Shown: positions 1 to 9,193, counted from the first letter of the stretch. The stretch: DNA of 64,000 nt from 13-2-20CM-66-19 sp963824395 (GCA_963824395.1 CAWGPF010000001.1:2480001-2544000), one strand, 5' to 3'. Numbers and translations are program-made. The notes: generated by a model not told the origin, from the letters alone.

Positions 1-744
1 CGGCCAGCCGAGCGCGTGCTCGATGCGCCCGGGCTGCACGCGCCCCGGCGGCAGCTGCCACAGCTCCTTGTAGCCGAGCGCAAAGGTCTGCGGGCAGTGG
101 CCCCTGGCGAGCTCGTAGCGGGCGATCAGGGTCTTGGACACCGAGCCGCGGCAGCCTTCCGCCAATACGGTGAGCGGGGCGTGAATTTCCACCCCCGGGG
201 TGAAGTTCGGCCCGGGCTTGCCGTCGCGGTCGAGTCCCATGTCCCCGATGCGCACACCCTTGACCGCTCCGGCCTCATCGAACACCGCCTCCGCCGCGGC
301 GAAGCCGGGGAAGATCTCGACTCCGAGGCTCTCGGCCTTCTGGGCGAGCCAGGGGGTCAGCTGGCCCAGGGAGATGATGTAGTTGCCGTGGTTGTTGAAC
401 GGCGTGCTGTAGGTCATGGAGCGCGGCAGGAGCTTGACCACGAACTCCGGGATCGGTCTGTAGGAGCCCTTGGGCGTGAGAATGCGGAAGTCATCCTCGG
501 TCGCCGGCACCTTCATGCCCGGGTACTCGGTCTTCCACTCCGGCAGCAGCTCTTCGAGCGGCCCGGGCTCGAGCACGGCACCGGAGAGCGAGTGCGCACC
601 GACCGCCGAGGCCTTCTCCAGCACGCACACGTTCGCCCCGGGCTTCAGCTGCTTGAGGCGAATGGCGCACGCGAGGCCCGCAGGCCCTGCGCCCACGATG
701 ACCACGTCGTACTGCATGACGTCCCGCTCGATCGTCTCGGCCAC
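1..744 (-). CDS. Electron transfer flavoprotein-ubiquinone oxidoreductase (ETF-QO), 3' end outside window
   Basis: ETF-QO passes electrons from reduced ETF, fed by acyl-CoA dehydrogenases, to membrane quinone. The 248 visible N-terminal residues hold the FAD-binding Rossmann motif VIVGAGPAGLACAIRLKQ at about residues 14-31 and family stretches SLSGAVLEP, TPFNNHGNY and ADGCRG-like LAEGCRGSVS. The window ends at the ALGWP stretch, so the C-terminal 4Fe-4S and quinone-binding part is missing. I chose the GTG start at 744 because AGGGGA lies just upstream; an ATG at 717 is the alternative. It is the last visible gene of a tetR-thiolase-SDR-ETF-QO run, which suits acyl-CoA oxidation. Confidence 0.93.
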   Translation of the reverse strand, partial: MAETIERDVMQYDVVIVGAGPAGLACAIRLKQLKPGANVCVLEKASAVGAHSLSGAVLEPGPLEELLPEWKTEYPGMKVPATEDDFRILTPKGSYRPIPEFVVKLLPRSMTYSTPFNNHGNYIISLGQLTPWLAQKAESLGVEIFPGFAAAEAVFDEAGAVKGVRIGDMGLDRDGKPGPNFTPGVEIHAPLTVLAEGCRGSVSKTLIARYELARGHCPQTFALGYKELWQLPPGRVQPGRIEHALGWP

Positions 745-790
745 GCGCTTCCCCTGGAGGCTCAAAGACCGCCAAGTGTACCCGGTGTTG

Positions 791-1558
791 TTATTTCGGC
801 TGCATCCGGATGGCGCCGTCCAGGCGGATGGTCTCGCCGTTGAGCATCGGGATCTCGAAGACGCTCGCGACCAGCTGCGCGAACTCCTCAGGTCTGCCGA
901 GGCGCGCGGGGAAGGGCACCTGGGCGGCAAGGGAGTCCTGCACGTCCTGCGGCATGCCATCCATCATCGGCGTGTGGAAGATGCCGGGCGCGATCGAGAC
1001 GCAGCGGATGCCGAAGCGCGCCAGTTCGCGTGCGATCGGCAGCGTCATGCCGGCCACCGCCGCCTTGGTGGCCGAGTAGGCCGCCTGCCCGATCTGACCT
1101 TCGAATGCTGCCACCGAGGAGGTGTGGATCAGCAGCCCGCGCTCCCCGTCAGCCCCCGGGGGGTTGTTCTGCATGAGCGCCGCGGCCGCCTTGTCGCACA
1201 GGAAGGTGCCGATCAGGTTGATGTGGATGACCTTGGTGAAGAATTCACCCGCCATCGGGCCGTTCTTGCCGAGCATGCGGCCGGCGCCCACGATGCCGGC
1301 GCAGTTCACCAGCAGGTTGAGGCCCCCCAGATACTCGCTGGCGGCGGCGAGCGCCGCATTCACCTCCGCCTCCGAGGTGACATCGCAGCGCACGAACAGC
1401 GCCTTCGACCCGAGCGCTGCGGCTGCGGCCCGTCCCGGGCCTTCCTGCACGTCGAGGATGACCACCTTGCCGCCCTGGGCAACGATGTGCTGCGCCACGG
1501 CATGCCCGAGGCCGGAGGCCCCGCCGGTGACTACCGCGCGTGCGTCTTTGATTTTCAT
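791..1558 (-). CDS. SDR-family 3-hydroxyacyl-CoA dehydrogenase (HSD10-like)
   Basis: A 255-residue classical short-chain dehydrogenase. It shows the NAD-binding TGGASGLG motif at residues 11-18, DV near 59-60, the NCAG motif near 90, catalytic Ser in HTSSVA and the YSATK catalytic Tyr/Lys pair near 160. The sequence resembles type II 3-hydroxyacyl-CoA (3-hydroxy-2-methylbutyryl-CoA) dehydrogenases, which oxidise the beta-hydroxy group in short or branched acyl-CoA breakdown. AAGGAAA precedes the ATG. It sits between a thiolase and ETF-QO on the same strand, so beta-oxidation of branched or short acyl-CoAs is the likely role. The exact substrate is inferred from similarity and context. Confidence 0.88.
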   Translation of the reverse strand: MKIKDARAVVTGGASGLGHAVAQHIVAQGGKVVILDVQEGPGRAAAAALGSKALFVRCDVTSEAEVNAALAAASEYLGGLNLLVNCAGIVGAGRMLGKNGPMAGEFFTKVIHINLIGTFLCDKAAAALMQNNPPGADGERGLLIHTSSVAAFEGQIGQAAYSATKAAVAGMTLPIARELARFGIRCVSIAPGIFHTPMMDGMPQDVQDSLAAQVPFPARLGRPEEFAQLVASVFEIPMLNGETIRLDGAIRMQPK

Positions 1559-1592
1559 TGCAGTTTCCTTGAAGTGAGTGCGCCGCGGCGGA

Positions 1593-2774
1593 CTAGATGA
1601 GTTCCACGGCCAGCGCGACGGCCTCGCCGCCGCCGATGCACAGCGAGGCGATCCCGCGCCGGCCGCCGCGCTGCCGGAGCGCGTACAGGAGGCTCGTCAG
1701 GATGCGCGCCCCGGTGGCCCCGATCGGGTGCCCGAGCGCGCAGGCGCCGCCATTGACGTTGACGCGCGCGTGATCGATCTCAAGGTCGTGCATGGCGGCC
1801 ATGGGGACGGCCGCGAACGCCTCGTTGATCTCGTAGAGGTCCGCATCGCGGGCGGTCCAGTTCAGCTGCTTGAGCACGCGCGCGATCGCCCCGACCGGGG
1901 CCACGGTGAACCACTCCGGCTCGCGGGCGTGGCTGGCATAGGCGAGTACCCGCGCCAGGGGCTTGAGCCCGCGGCTGCGCGCGCTGTCGGCGCTCATCAG
2001 CACGAGCGCCGCGGCGCCGTCGGAGATCGAGGAGGAGCTCGCCGCCGTGACCGTGCCGTCCTTGCCGAAGGCGGGCTTGAGCGTCGTGATGCGGCTGACA
2101 TCGCAGGTGCCGGGGGTCTCATCGCGGGCCACCACCGTTTCGCCCTTGCGGCTCTTGACCGTCACCGGGGTGACTTCGGCGTCGAACTCGCCCGCTTCCA
2201 GCGCACGCAGCGCGCGCCGCACGGACTCCGCGGCGAAGGCGTCCTGCTGCGCACGGGTGAAGCCATATTTCGCGGCCGTGGCATCTGCAAAGCAGCCCAT
2301 CGCCTTGCCGTCCCAGGGGCTCTGCAGGCCGTCATAGAACATGTGATCGAGCACCTCCCCATGTCCTATGCGATAGCCGGTGCGCGCCTTGGGCAGCAGG
2401 TAGGGCGCGTTCGACATCGATTCGAGGCCTCCGGCCAGCACGATCTGGGCCGAGCCGGCGCGGATCTGCTCGGCGCCCAGCATCACCGCCTTGAGCCCCG
2501 AGCCGCACATCTTGTTGATGGTGGTCGCCGGCACACCGACGGGCAGGCCCGCCCCGATGGCGGCCTGGCGCGCCGGGGCCTGTCCTAAGCCGGCCGCCAG
2601 CACGCAGCCCATGATGACCTCCTCCGGGTCGCCCGGCTCGATGCCGGCCGCGGCGATGGCGGCCCGCACGGCTGCCGTGCCGAGCTGTACGGCGCTCAGG
2701 GGCGCGAGCGCGCCGAGGAACGCCCCGATCGGGGTGCGCTGGGCGGAGACGATGACGACTTCGGTGCTGGCCAT
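1593..2774 (-). CDS. Acetyl-CoA C-acyltransferase (thiolase)
   Basis: Thiolase of 393 residues, the usual length. It cleaves 3-ketoacyl-CoA to acyl-CoA plus acetyl-CoA, or condenses in reverse. The acyl-accepting Cys is in NKMCGSGLKAV near residue 90, the catalytic His in GHPIGATGARI near 350 and the second Cys in CIGGGEAVAL near 380. NEAFA is also present. It lies 35 bp downstream of tetR and 34 bp upstream of the SDR gene, so it is probably cotranscribed. Degradative use, for example of 2-methylacetoacetyl-CoA from isoleucine, fits the neighbours but is inference. Confidence 0.93.
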   Translation of the reverse strand: MASTEVVIVSAQRTPIGAFLGALAPLSAVQLGTAAVRAAIAAAGIEPGDPEEVIMGCVLAAGLGQAPARQAAIGAGLPVGVPATTINKMCGSGLKAVMLGAEQIRAGSAQIVLAGGLESMSNAPYLLPKARTGYRIGHGEVLDHMFYDGLQSPWDGKAMGCFADATAAKYGFTRAQQDAFAAESVRRALRALEAGEFDAEVTPVTVKSRKGETVVARDETPGTCDVSRITTLKPAFGKDGTVTAASSSSISDGAAALVLMSADSARSRGLKPLARVLAYASHAREPEWFTVAPVGAIARVLKQLNWTARDADLYEINEAFAAVPMAAMHDLEIDHARVNVNGGACALGHPIGATGARILTSLLYALRQRGGRRGIASLCIGGGEAVALAVELI

Positions 2775-2808
2775 GGTGAACCTTCGCTTGAATGGGTGTT
2801 TTCTTGGG

Positions 2809-3543
2809 TCAGCGCGCCGCGCCGCCCGTGCGGCGCACGCGCCGCCGCGGCGCCTCGGGCAGCGGGGCGAGCTGCGCGGCCTGGGTGCGCGGGCGCAGTC
2901 CCGCCTCGAAGACCGTCACGAAGGCCTCGGCGATCTGCGCACCGCTCAGGGACTGGTCCTCACGGTACCAGTGGGCGATCCAGTTGAGCGCCCCGGCGAG
3001 GGCGAACGCAGTCATCTTCGGGTCGCAGGGGTGGATCGAGCCATCCTGCACCCCCTCGCGGATCAGGCGGCGGATGCCGTGGTCGATCTCGGTCTTGAGC
3101 GCCTTGATGTGGCGGCTCATGGCGGGGGAGAGGTCCTGTTCCTCCGCGCGCACCATGCACCAGCCGAACTCGGAGGCCACCGCCTCCCCGTAGCGTCGCA
3201 GCACGGCATTGAGCCGCTCGCGCGCCGGCAGCTGCAGCTGGCGCACGTCACGGAAGGCGGCGCGGATGCGCTCGACCCCGGCGACGAAGCACTGGAACAG
3301 CAGCTGCTCCTTGCTGGTGACGTAATAGTAGACGGTGGGCTTGGTGACCTCCAGGCGCGCCGCGATGTCATCGAGGGAGGTGTTGTGGTAACCCTTGCGG
3401 TTGAACTCGCGCGCCGCCGCACGCACCACGGCGTCGCGCTTGACCTCGCGGTCGCGCTGGCGCTCGTGGCTCGCCTTCCAAGGGGACGCGGCGGGGGCGG
3501 GGCTCTTGCCCGCGGCGGGCGGGCTGGTGCGGCGGCTGTTCAT
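2809..3543 (-). CDS. TetR/AcrR-family transcriptional regulator
   Basis: About 244 residues. The N-terminal TetR DNA-binding domain includes AAREFNRKGYHNTSLDDIA and the recognition-helix region VTKPTVYYYVTSKEQLL; the C-terminal ligand-binding half is mostly helical and ends in a basic tail. I placed the start at the ATG ending at 3543; a longer frame reaching 3609 would run across the operator-like repeats. A TATAAT hexamer at 3557-3562 (reverse strand) lies 13 nt from this ATG, so the leader may be very short. The gene heads the acyl-CoA operon and diverges from icmF. It probably represses both in response to an acyl-CoA; this is inferred from context. Confidence 0.87.
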   Translation of the reverse strand: MNSRRTSPPAAGKSPAPAASPWKASHERQRDREVKRDAVVRAAAREFNRKGYHNTSLDDIAARLEVTKPTVYYYVTSKEQLLFQCFVAGVERIRAAFRDVRQLQLPARERLNAVLRRYGEAVASEFGWCMVRAEEQDLSPAMSRHIKALKTEIDHGIRRLIREGVQDGSIHPCDPKMTAFALAGALNWIAHWYREDQSLSGAQIAEAFVTVFEAGLRPRTQAAQLAPLPEAPRRRVRRTGGAAR

Positions 3544-3612
3544 GGGCGGTAGGCGTATTATAGGAAAAGCAGCGCCGGCAGCCAGTTTGACCGGTTGCCG
3601 GCGCCTCAATCA

Positions 3613-3643
3613 TACTCGCTGGTAGGAATACTACCCGCGGGTA
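3613..3643. promoter_or_regulatory. Paired 12-bp operator-like repeats between tetR and icmF
   Basis: TACTCGCTGGTA at 3613-3624 and TACCCGCGGGTA at 3632-3643 match at 10 of 12 positions in direct orientation, 19 bp start to start. The second is a perfect palindrome and the first an imperfect one (TAC...GTA ends). GGTAG-N5-CTACC at 3621-3635 links them. Placement in the divergent spacer suits a TetR dimer pair controlling both directions. No binding data; inference from symmetry and position. Confidence 0.6.
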
Positions 3644-3698
3644 AAGAGGCTGGTCCATCCGTCCTGCACGGACTGCGTACCGCGAGAGAGAACGCACT

Positions 3699-6600
3699 AT
3701 GAACGCCGGTCTCAAGGGGGGTGCGGCGCTGTCGCACGGTGATGAGGCGCACGCGCGCCCGCCGCTGCGCTTCGTGTCCGCCGCCTCGCTGTTCGACGGC
3801 CACGACGCCGCCATCAACATGATCCGCCGCCTGCTGCAGGCGCGCGGCGCGGAAGTGGTGCACCTGGGCCACAACCGCAGCGTGGCCGACATCGTGCGCG
3901 CCGCCATCGAGGAGGATGCCGACGCCATCGCGGTCAGCTCCTACCAGGGCGGCCACAACGAGTACTTCACCTACATGGTCGACATGCTGCGCGAGCGTGG
4001 TTACGAGCACGTGCGCGTCGTGGTCGGTGGCGGCGGCACGATCTCCCCGGACGAGATAGCCGCTCTCGAGGCGCACGGGGTCGAGAAGATCTACACCCCC
4101 GAGGACGGCCGCCAGCTCGGGCTCGCCGGCATGATCGATGACGTGTTCCGGCGCATCGGCGCAGTGGCGCGGCCGCCTTACGAACTGCGCCCCCTGAATG
4201 CGCGCGACCACGGCCTGATCGCCCGTACCATCTCGGTGCTCGAGGGTGCCGCCGGCGCGGAGTCCCAGGCCGAGCAGGTGCGGCGCGTGCTGGCGCGCTC
4301 GCGCCACAAGGTCCCGGTCATCGGCGTGACCGGCACCGGAGGCGCCGGCAAGTCGAGCCTGACGGATGAGCTCTTGGCGCGCCTGGTGCGGCATTTCCCG
4401 CAGGCCCAGATCGCGGTGGTCGCGATGGACCCCACCCGGCGCCGCAGCGGCGGGGCGCTGCTCGGGGACCGCATCCGCATGAACAGCCTCGCCGCCGAGA
4501 ATGTCTTCATGCGCTCCCTCGCCACGCGCCGCGCGCACCTGGCGACCTCTGCGGTGCTCAAGGACGTGATCGAGCTCTACAAGGGCGCAGGCTTCGACCT
4601 CGTCATCGTCGAGACCGCCGGCATCGGCCAGTCGGACACCGAGATCGTCGATCTCGTGGACCTGTCGCTCTACGTCATGACGAGCGAATACGGCGCGGCG
4701 AGCCAGCTGGAAAAGATCGACATGCTCGACTACGCCGACTTCATCGTGCTCAACAAGAGCGAGAAGCGCGGCGCCGAGGACAGTCTGCGCGACGTGCGCA
4801 AGCAGTGGCGCCGCAACCATCCGGACCAGGCACGCCTCGCCGATGCCGAGCTGCCGGTGTTCCCAACGATCGCCAGCCGCTTCAACGACCCGGGCGTGAA
4901 CCAGCTGTTCGCAGCGGTGTGCACGGCCCTTGGTACCAAAAAGATCGGGACCCACTCCTGGCGCGTGGATGACCCCGGCCCCACTACCCTGAGCGCGCGC
5001 GCCCCGCTCGTGCCCGGCGCCCGCACCCGCTACCTGGCCGAAATCGCCCAGGGCGGCCGCGAGGCGCGGGCGCGCATCGAGGCGCAGGCCGAGGCGGCGC
5101 GGCGCGCTTTCGGGCTCTACGAGTCGCTGAAGTCCCTGCACGATGCGCCGCTGCCGGCGCCGCTCGAGCGCTATCCGGAAGCGGACCTCACCCAGGCGGC
5201 CGCCGACGCAACCCGCCGCGAGCTGCGCTCACGCTACAACCAGGCGCTCGCTGACATGGGGGCTGAGGCGGTGGCGGAGCTCAAGGCCTGGCCGGCGCGC
5301 CGGCGCGGCGCCACGGAAGCGAAGTACGCTTATCAAGTGCGCGAGCGCACCGTGACGGGCGAGAACTACACCGAGAGCCTGTCACGCTCACCGATCCCGA
5401 AGCTCGCGGTGCCGCGGCTCAAGGACTGGGGCGAGCTGCTGCAGTTCATCCTGAGTGAAAACCTGCCCGGCAGCTTCCCCTACACCGGCGGGGTCTACCC
5501 GTACCGCCGTGAGGAGGAAGACCCGACGCGCATGTTCGCCGGCGAGGGTGGCCCGGAGCGTACCAACCGCCGCTTCCACTACGTCGCCGATGGCCACGGG
5601 GCGGCGCGCCTCTCGACGGCCTTCGACTCCACGACGCTCTACGGCGAGGATCCGGACACGCGGCCGGATGTCTACGGGCGCACCGGCAACTCCGGGGTCT
5701 CCATCGCGACCCTCGATGACATGAAGAAGCTCTACTCGGGCTTTGACCTGTGCCTGCCCACGACCTCGGTCTCCATGACCATCAACGGGCCGGCGCCGAT
5801 GATCCTCGCGATGTTCATGAACACCGCCATCGATCAGCAGGTGGAGCGCTATCTGCGCGCGGAGGGGCGCTGGCGGGAAGCCGAGGCGAAGATCGCGGCA
5901 TTGCACGCGGCCGCCGCCGCGCGCGGCGTGCCGCCGCCCACCTACAAGGGGGCGCTGCCGCCACACCACGACGGCTCGGGGCTCGCGCTGCTGGGCGTGA
6001 GCGGCGCTGAGCTGGTGGATCCCCAGACCTACCAGCGCCTGCGCCGCCAGGCGCTGCAGGCGGTGCGCGGCACGGTGCAGGCGGACATCCTCAAGGAGGA
6101 TCAGGCGCAGAACACCTGCATCTTCTCGACCGAGTTCGCGCTGCGCATGATGGGGGACGTGCAGCAGTACTTCATCGACGAGCGCGTGCGCAACTTCTAC
6201 TCGGTCTCGATCTCCGGCTACCACATCGCCGAGGCCGGCGCGAACCCGATCTCGCAGCTCGCCTTCACGCTCGCCAACGGCTTCACCATCGCCGAGTACT
6301 ATCTCGCGCGCGGCATGAAGATCGATGACTTCGCGCCCAACCTGTCGTTCTTCTTCTCCAACGGCATGGATGCGGAGTACGTGGTGATCGGACGCGTGGC
6401 GCGACGCATCTGGGCGCGCGCCATGCGCGACCGCTACCGCGCCGGGCCGCGCAGCCAGATGCTGAAGTACCACGTGCAGACCTCCGGCCGCAGCCTGCAC
6501 GCGCGCGAGATCTCCTTCAACGACATCCGCACCACGCTGCAGGCGCTGTACGCGCTGTTCGACAACTGCAACAGCCTGCACACCAACGCCTACGATGAGG

Positions 6601-7169
6601 CCCTCACGACGCCCACCGAGGAGAGCGTGCGGCGCGCGGTCGCCATCCAGCTGATCATCAACCGCGAGCTCGGGCTCAACAAGATCCAGAACCCCTGGCA
6701 GGGCTCCTTCGCGATCGAGTACCTCACCGACCTGGTGGAGGAAGCGGTCTACAAGGAGTTCGAGTCACTCTCGGAGCGCGGCGGCGTGCTCGGTGCCATG
6801 GAGACCATGTACCAGCGCGGCAAGATCCAGGAGGAGTCGCTCTATTACGAGACCCAGAAGCACGACGGCACGCTGCCGATCGTCGGGGTCAACACCTACC
6901 TCTCCGGTGCCGATGCCGCCGAGGAGCATAAGGGCGCGCAGCTGATCCGCTCCACCGAGGAGGAGAAGCAGGCGCAGGTGGCGGCGGTGCGCGCCTTTCA
7001 GGCCCGCAACGCCGAGGCTGCCCCGGCCGCGCTGGCGCGGCTGCAGCAGGTGGCGGCCGCCGGCGGCAACGTGTTCGCCGAGCTCATGGAGAGCGTCAAG
7101 GTCTGCTCGCTGGGGCAGATCTCACAGGCGCTGTATCAGGTGGGTGGCCAGTATCGCCGCAACATGTGA
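3699..7169 (+). CDS. icmF: Fused B12-dependent acyl-CoA mutase, IcmF type (isobutyryl-CoA mutase fused to G-protein chaperone)
   Basis: An 1156-residue three-part protein. Residues about 25-155 form the B12-binding domain, with FDGHDAAIN supplying the cobalt-ligand His. Residues about 200-480 are a MeaB-like GTPase chaperone: P-loop GTGGAGKSS, Walker-B-like ETAGIGQSD, and NKSE in the base-recognition loop. Residues about 560-1150 are the mutase barrel, with SISGYHIAEAGANP. IcmF enzymes interconvert isobutyryl- and butyryl-CoA. The substrate-pocket positions read Tyr600 (GGVYPY) and Gln804 (AQNT): known IcmF has Phe/Gln and methylmalonyl-CoA mutase Tyr/Arg. There is also a stretch near 715-790 longer than the same loop in the IcmF proteins I remember. 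The 3' end overlaps plsC by 74 bp. Confidence 0.93.
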   Translation: MNAGLKGGAALSHGDEAHARPPLRFVSAASLFDGHDAAINMIRRLLQARGAEVVHLGHNRSVADIVRAAIEEDADAIAVSSYQGGHNEYFTYMVDMLRERGYEHVRVVVGGGGTISPDEIAALEAHGVEKIYTPEDGRQLGLAGMIDDVFRRIGAVARPPYELRPLNARDHGLIARTISVLEGAAGAESQAEQVRRVLARSRHKVPVIGVTGTGGAGKSSLTDELLARLVRHFPQAQIAVVAMDPTRRRSGGALLGDRIRMNSLAAENVFMRSLATRRAHLATSAVLKDVIELYKGAGFDLVIVETAGIGQSDTEIVDLVDLSLYVMTSEYGAASQLEKIDMLDYADFIVLNKSEKRGAEDSLRDVRKQWRRNHPDQARLADAELPVFPTIASRFNDPGVNQLFAAVCTALGTKKIGTHSWRVDDPGPTTLSARAPLVPGARTRYLAEIAQGGREARARIEAQAEAARRAFGLYESLKSLHDAPLPAPLERYPEADLTQAAADATRRELRSRYNQALADMGAEAVAELKAWPARRRGATEAKYAYQVRERTVTGENYTESLSRSPIPKLAVPRLKDWGELLQFILSENLPGSFPYTGGVYPYRREEEDPTRMFAGEGGPERTNRRFHYVADGHGAARLSTAFDSTTLYGEDPDTRPDVYGRTGNSGVSIATLDDMKKLYSGFDLCLPTTSVSMTINGPAPMILAMFMNTAIDQQVERYLRAEGRWREAEAKIAALHAAAAARGVPPPTYKGALPPHHDGSGLALLGVSGAELVDPQTYQRLRRQALQAVRGTVQADILKEDQAQNTCIFSTEFALRMMGDVQQYFIDERVRNFYSVSISGYHIAEAGANPISQLAFTLANGFTIAEYYLARGMKIDDFAPNLSFFFSNGMDAEYVVIGRVARRIWARAMRDRYRAGPRSQMLKYHVQTSGRSLHAREISFNDIRTTLQALYALFDNCNSLHTNAYDEALTTPTEESVRRAVAIQLIINRELGLNKIQNPWQGSFAIEYLTDLVEEAVYKEFESLSERGGVLGAMETMYQRGKIQEESLYYETQKHDGTLPIVGVNTYLSGADAAEEHKGAQLIRSTEEEKQAQVAAVRAFQARNAEAAPAALARLQQVAAAGGNVFAELMESVKVCSLGQISQALYQVGGQYRRNM

Positions 7170-7896
7170 GATCCGGTTCCCCGAGGGCGCCGAGGATCAC
7201 CTGGCGCGCGCCATCGCGCAGCCGGGGCACCGCCTGACTGTCCTGTGACGGATCGGCCGGGGCGAGCGCCGGCAGGATCTCGAATTCGATGATGCCGGGC
7301 AGCGGCAGGCCCTTCGGCGGCAGCGCGCGGCGCGTGCCGCGCACCACGGCCGGCACCAGCGGGCACCCGACCCGCACGGCGGTGACGAAGGCGCCGAGAT
7401 GAAACTTCAGCAGCCCGGGCTTATCCGGAAAGGTGCCTTCCGGGAAGAACACCACCGAGTTGCCGCTGGTGGCGCTGCGCAGCACGCGCCGCGCGTCCGC
7501 GGCGCTGCGCGCCCGGTCGAAGCGTTCCACAAACTGCGAGCCCAGGCGCTTCAGCAGCGCCCCGGCGAGCGGGAAGTCGGCCATCTCGCGCTTGATCACG
7601 AACCCGAACTGCGGGGGCAGGGCGGCGGTGAGCACGACGCCGTCGATATAGCTGGCGTGGTTGCAGACCACCACGCACTGCCCCGGCGGCAGGTTCTCCG
7701 GGCCCCGCACGCGCAGCGCCAGGCCGCCCAGGGCGAGGAACAGGCGCGCCCCGGCACGCGCGGCCGCACGGCGCTGCGTGACACGCGGCAGCAGCAGCAG
7801 CAGCACGAGCGTGAGCAGTCCCACCGCCAGGAACACCACGAGCATCCAGGCGCTGTAGAGCACCCGCACCGGGGCAAGGAGCGCGGTCCGCGACAT
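7096..7896 (-). CDS. plsC: 1-acyl-sn-glycerol-3-phosphate acyltransferase (PlsC family)
   Basis: About 266 residues. A hydrophobic N-terminal segment (about 17-38) is followed by the acyltransferase motifs NHASYIDG (HX4D, near residue 80) and FPEGTFP (near 150). Such enzymes acylate lysophosphatidate at the inner membrane to make phosphatidate. The start is uncertain: an ATG ends at 7896 and an in-frame GTG at 7911; neither has a clear Shine-Dalgarno. The gene converges on icmF and its last 74 bp lie inside the icmF 3' end. The residues after the acyltransferase domain are Pro/Ser-rich and may be dispensable. A second, specialised paralogue is possible, so the symbol is a family label. Confidence 0.85.
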   Translation of the reverse strand: MSRTALLAPVRVLYSAWMLVVFLAVGLLTLVLLLLLPRVTQRRAAARAGARLFLALGGLALRVRGPENLPPGQCVVVCNHASYIDGVVLTAALPPQFGFVIKREMADFPLAGALLKRLGSQFVERFDRARSAADARRVLRSATSGNSVVFFPEGTFPDKPGLLKFHLGAFVTAVRVGCPLVPAVVRGTRRALPPKGLPLPGIIEFEILPALAPADPSQDSQAVPRLRDGARQVILGALGEPDLTCCGDTGHPPDTAPVRSAPASRP

Positions 7897-8144
7897 GGCA
7901 GGCAGATTCACAAACTCTGATGACTCATGGCGGGAACGATGGCATGGATGTGAACTGGTTCTCTTTATGTTAATGCGAGCGCGGCGATGTGAAGGTCGTC
8001 ACGTCGATCGAGGGCCGCGGCTCACCATACTGGGGACACCACATTACCGGGAAGTCCAGGCACCTATACCACGTACCCGCTTCAGGGGCGGGTGGTGCGC
8101 CAGGCGGCCCAGCGAGACCAGGCTTGTCCAATACCGCGATCGCC

Positions 8145-9050
8145 ATGACCACCACCGCCGACTCGGCTGATCCTGCGGTTTCCCGCTTCCTGGATGCCGT
8201 GTGGATGGAACGCGGTCTGTCACCGAACACGCTAGCGGCCTATCGTGCCGACCTGACGGCGCTCGCGCGCTGGCTGGCAGAGCGCAACGTGCCGATCATG
8301 CGCACCTCGCGCGCGGACCTGCAGGACTTCATTGCCTGGCGCGTACGCGCCGGCGCCCGGCCGCGCTCGACCGCGCGCCAGCTGTCGAGCTTCCGCCGCT
8401 TCTTCCGCTACTTCATGCGCGAGGGGGCGATCCGCGAGGATCCCACCGCCCAGATCGCCATGCCCAAGATCGGCCGCTCCCTGCCGCGCTCGCTGACGGA
8501 GGAGGAGGTCGAGTCGCTGCTGTCGGCGCCGGTGCTCACCGACCCGCTGGGCAACCGCGATCGCACGATGCTCGAGGTGCTGTACGCGACCGGCCTGCGG
8601 GTCTCGGAGCTCGTGAATCTGCGCCAGAGCCAGATCAACCTGAACCAGGGGGTCATCCGCATCCTCGGCAAGGGAGACCGCGAGCGCCTGATCCCGCTCG
8701 GCGAGGAGGCCATGCGCGCCCTCAAGGAGTTCGCCCGCGGACCCCGCGGCGAAATTCTGCTCGAGCGCCAGACCGACTACCTGTTCCCGACCCGACGCGG
8801 GGATCGCATGACGCGTCAGGCCTTCTGGCACATCATCAAGCGCTACGCCCGCAAGGCCGGCATCGCCAAGGAACTCTCCCCGCACACCCTGCGGCACGCC
8901 TTCGCGACCCACCTGCTCAATCACGGCGCGGACCTGCGCGTGGTGCAGATGCTGCTCGGCCACAGCGACCTGTCCACGACCCAGATTTACACCCATGTCG
9001 CGCGCGAACGTCTCAAGGAGATGCACGCGCAGCATCATCCGCGCGGCTGA
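8145..9050 (+). CDS. xerD: Tyrosine recombinase XerD
   Basis: A 301-residue site-specific recombinase, the normal XerD length. With XerC it resolves chromosome dimers at dif during division. The N-terminal SAM-like core-binding domain (RFLDAVWMERGLSPNT) is followed by the catalytic domain with Arg in ATGLRVSEL, Lys in GKGDRERLIPL, HxxR in PHTLRHAFATH, His in LLGHSDLSTTQIYTHV and the Tyr nucleophile in the same stretch. The frame is open 52 codons upstream, but the ATG at 8145 matches the family N-terminus. The 248 bp before it, back to plsC, hold no gene that I can see; a TTG at 8124 is a possible alternative start. Confidence 0.94.
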   Translation: MTTTADSADPAVSRFLDAVWMERGLSPNTLAAYRADLTALARWLAERNVPIMRTSRADLQDFIAWRVRAGARPRSTARQLSSFRRFFRYFMREGAIREDPTAQIAMPKIGRSLPRSLTEEEVESLLSAPVLTDPLGNRDRTMLEVLYATGLRVSELVNLRQSQINLNQGVIRILGKGDRERLIPLGEEAMRALKEFARGPRGEILLERQTDYLFPTRRGDRMTRQAFWHIIKRYARKAGIAKELSPHTLRHAFATHLLNHGADLRVVQMLLGHSDLSTTQIYTHVARERLKEMHAQHHPRG

Positions 9051-9193
9051 ACGCCGCCGCGTTCCCGCACCGGCGCGGCGCCGCCGGCTGCTCTGCTAGA
9101 CTTGTTCGCGCGTGCTGCCGGCGCCGGGATGAACCTTTTCCGGGCCGGCCAGCTCCAAGTGCAGGTTCACGCTCAAGGCGGACGGGAAGATTC

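Noticed and set aside
3557..3562. TATAAT upstream of tetR as a leaderless promoter
   Set aside because: The hexamer is good but there is no -35 at any normal spacing, so I mention it only in the gene entry.
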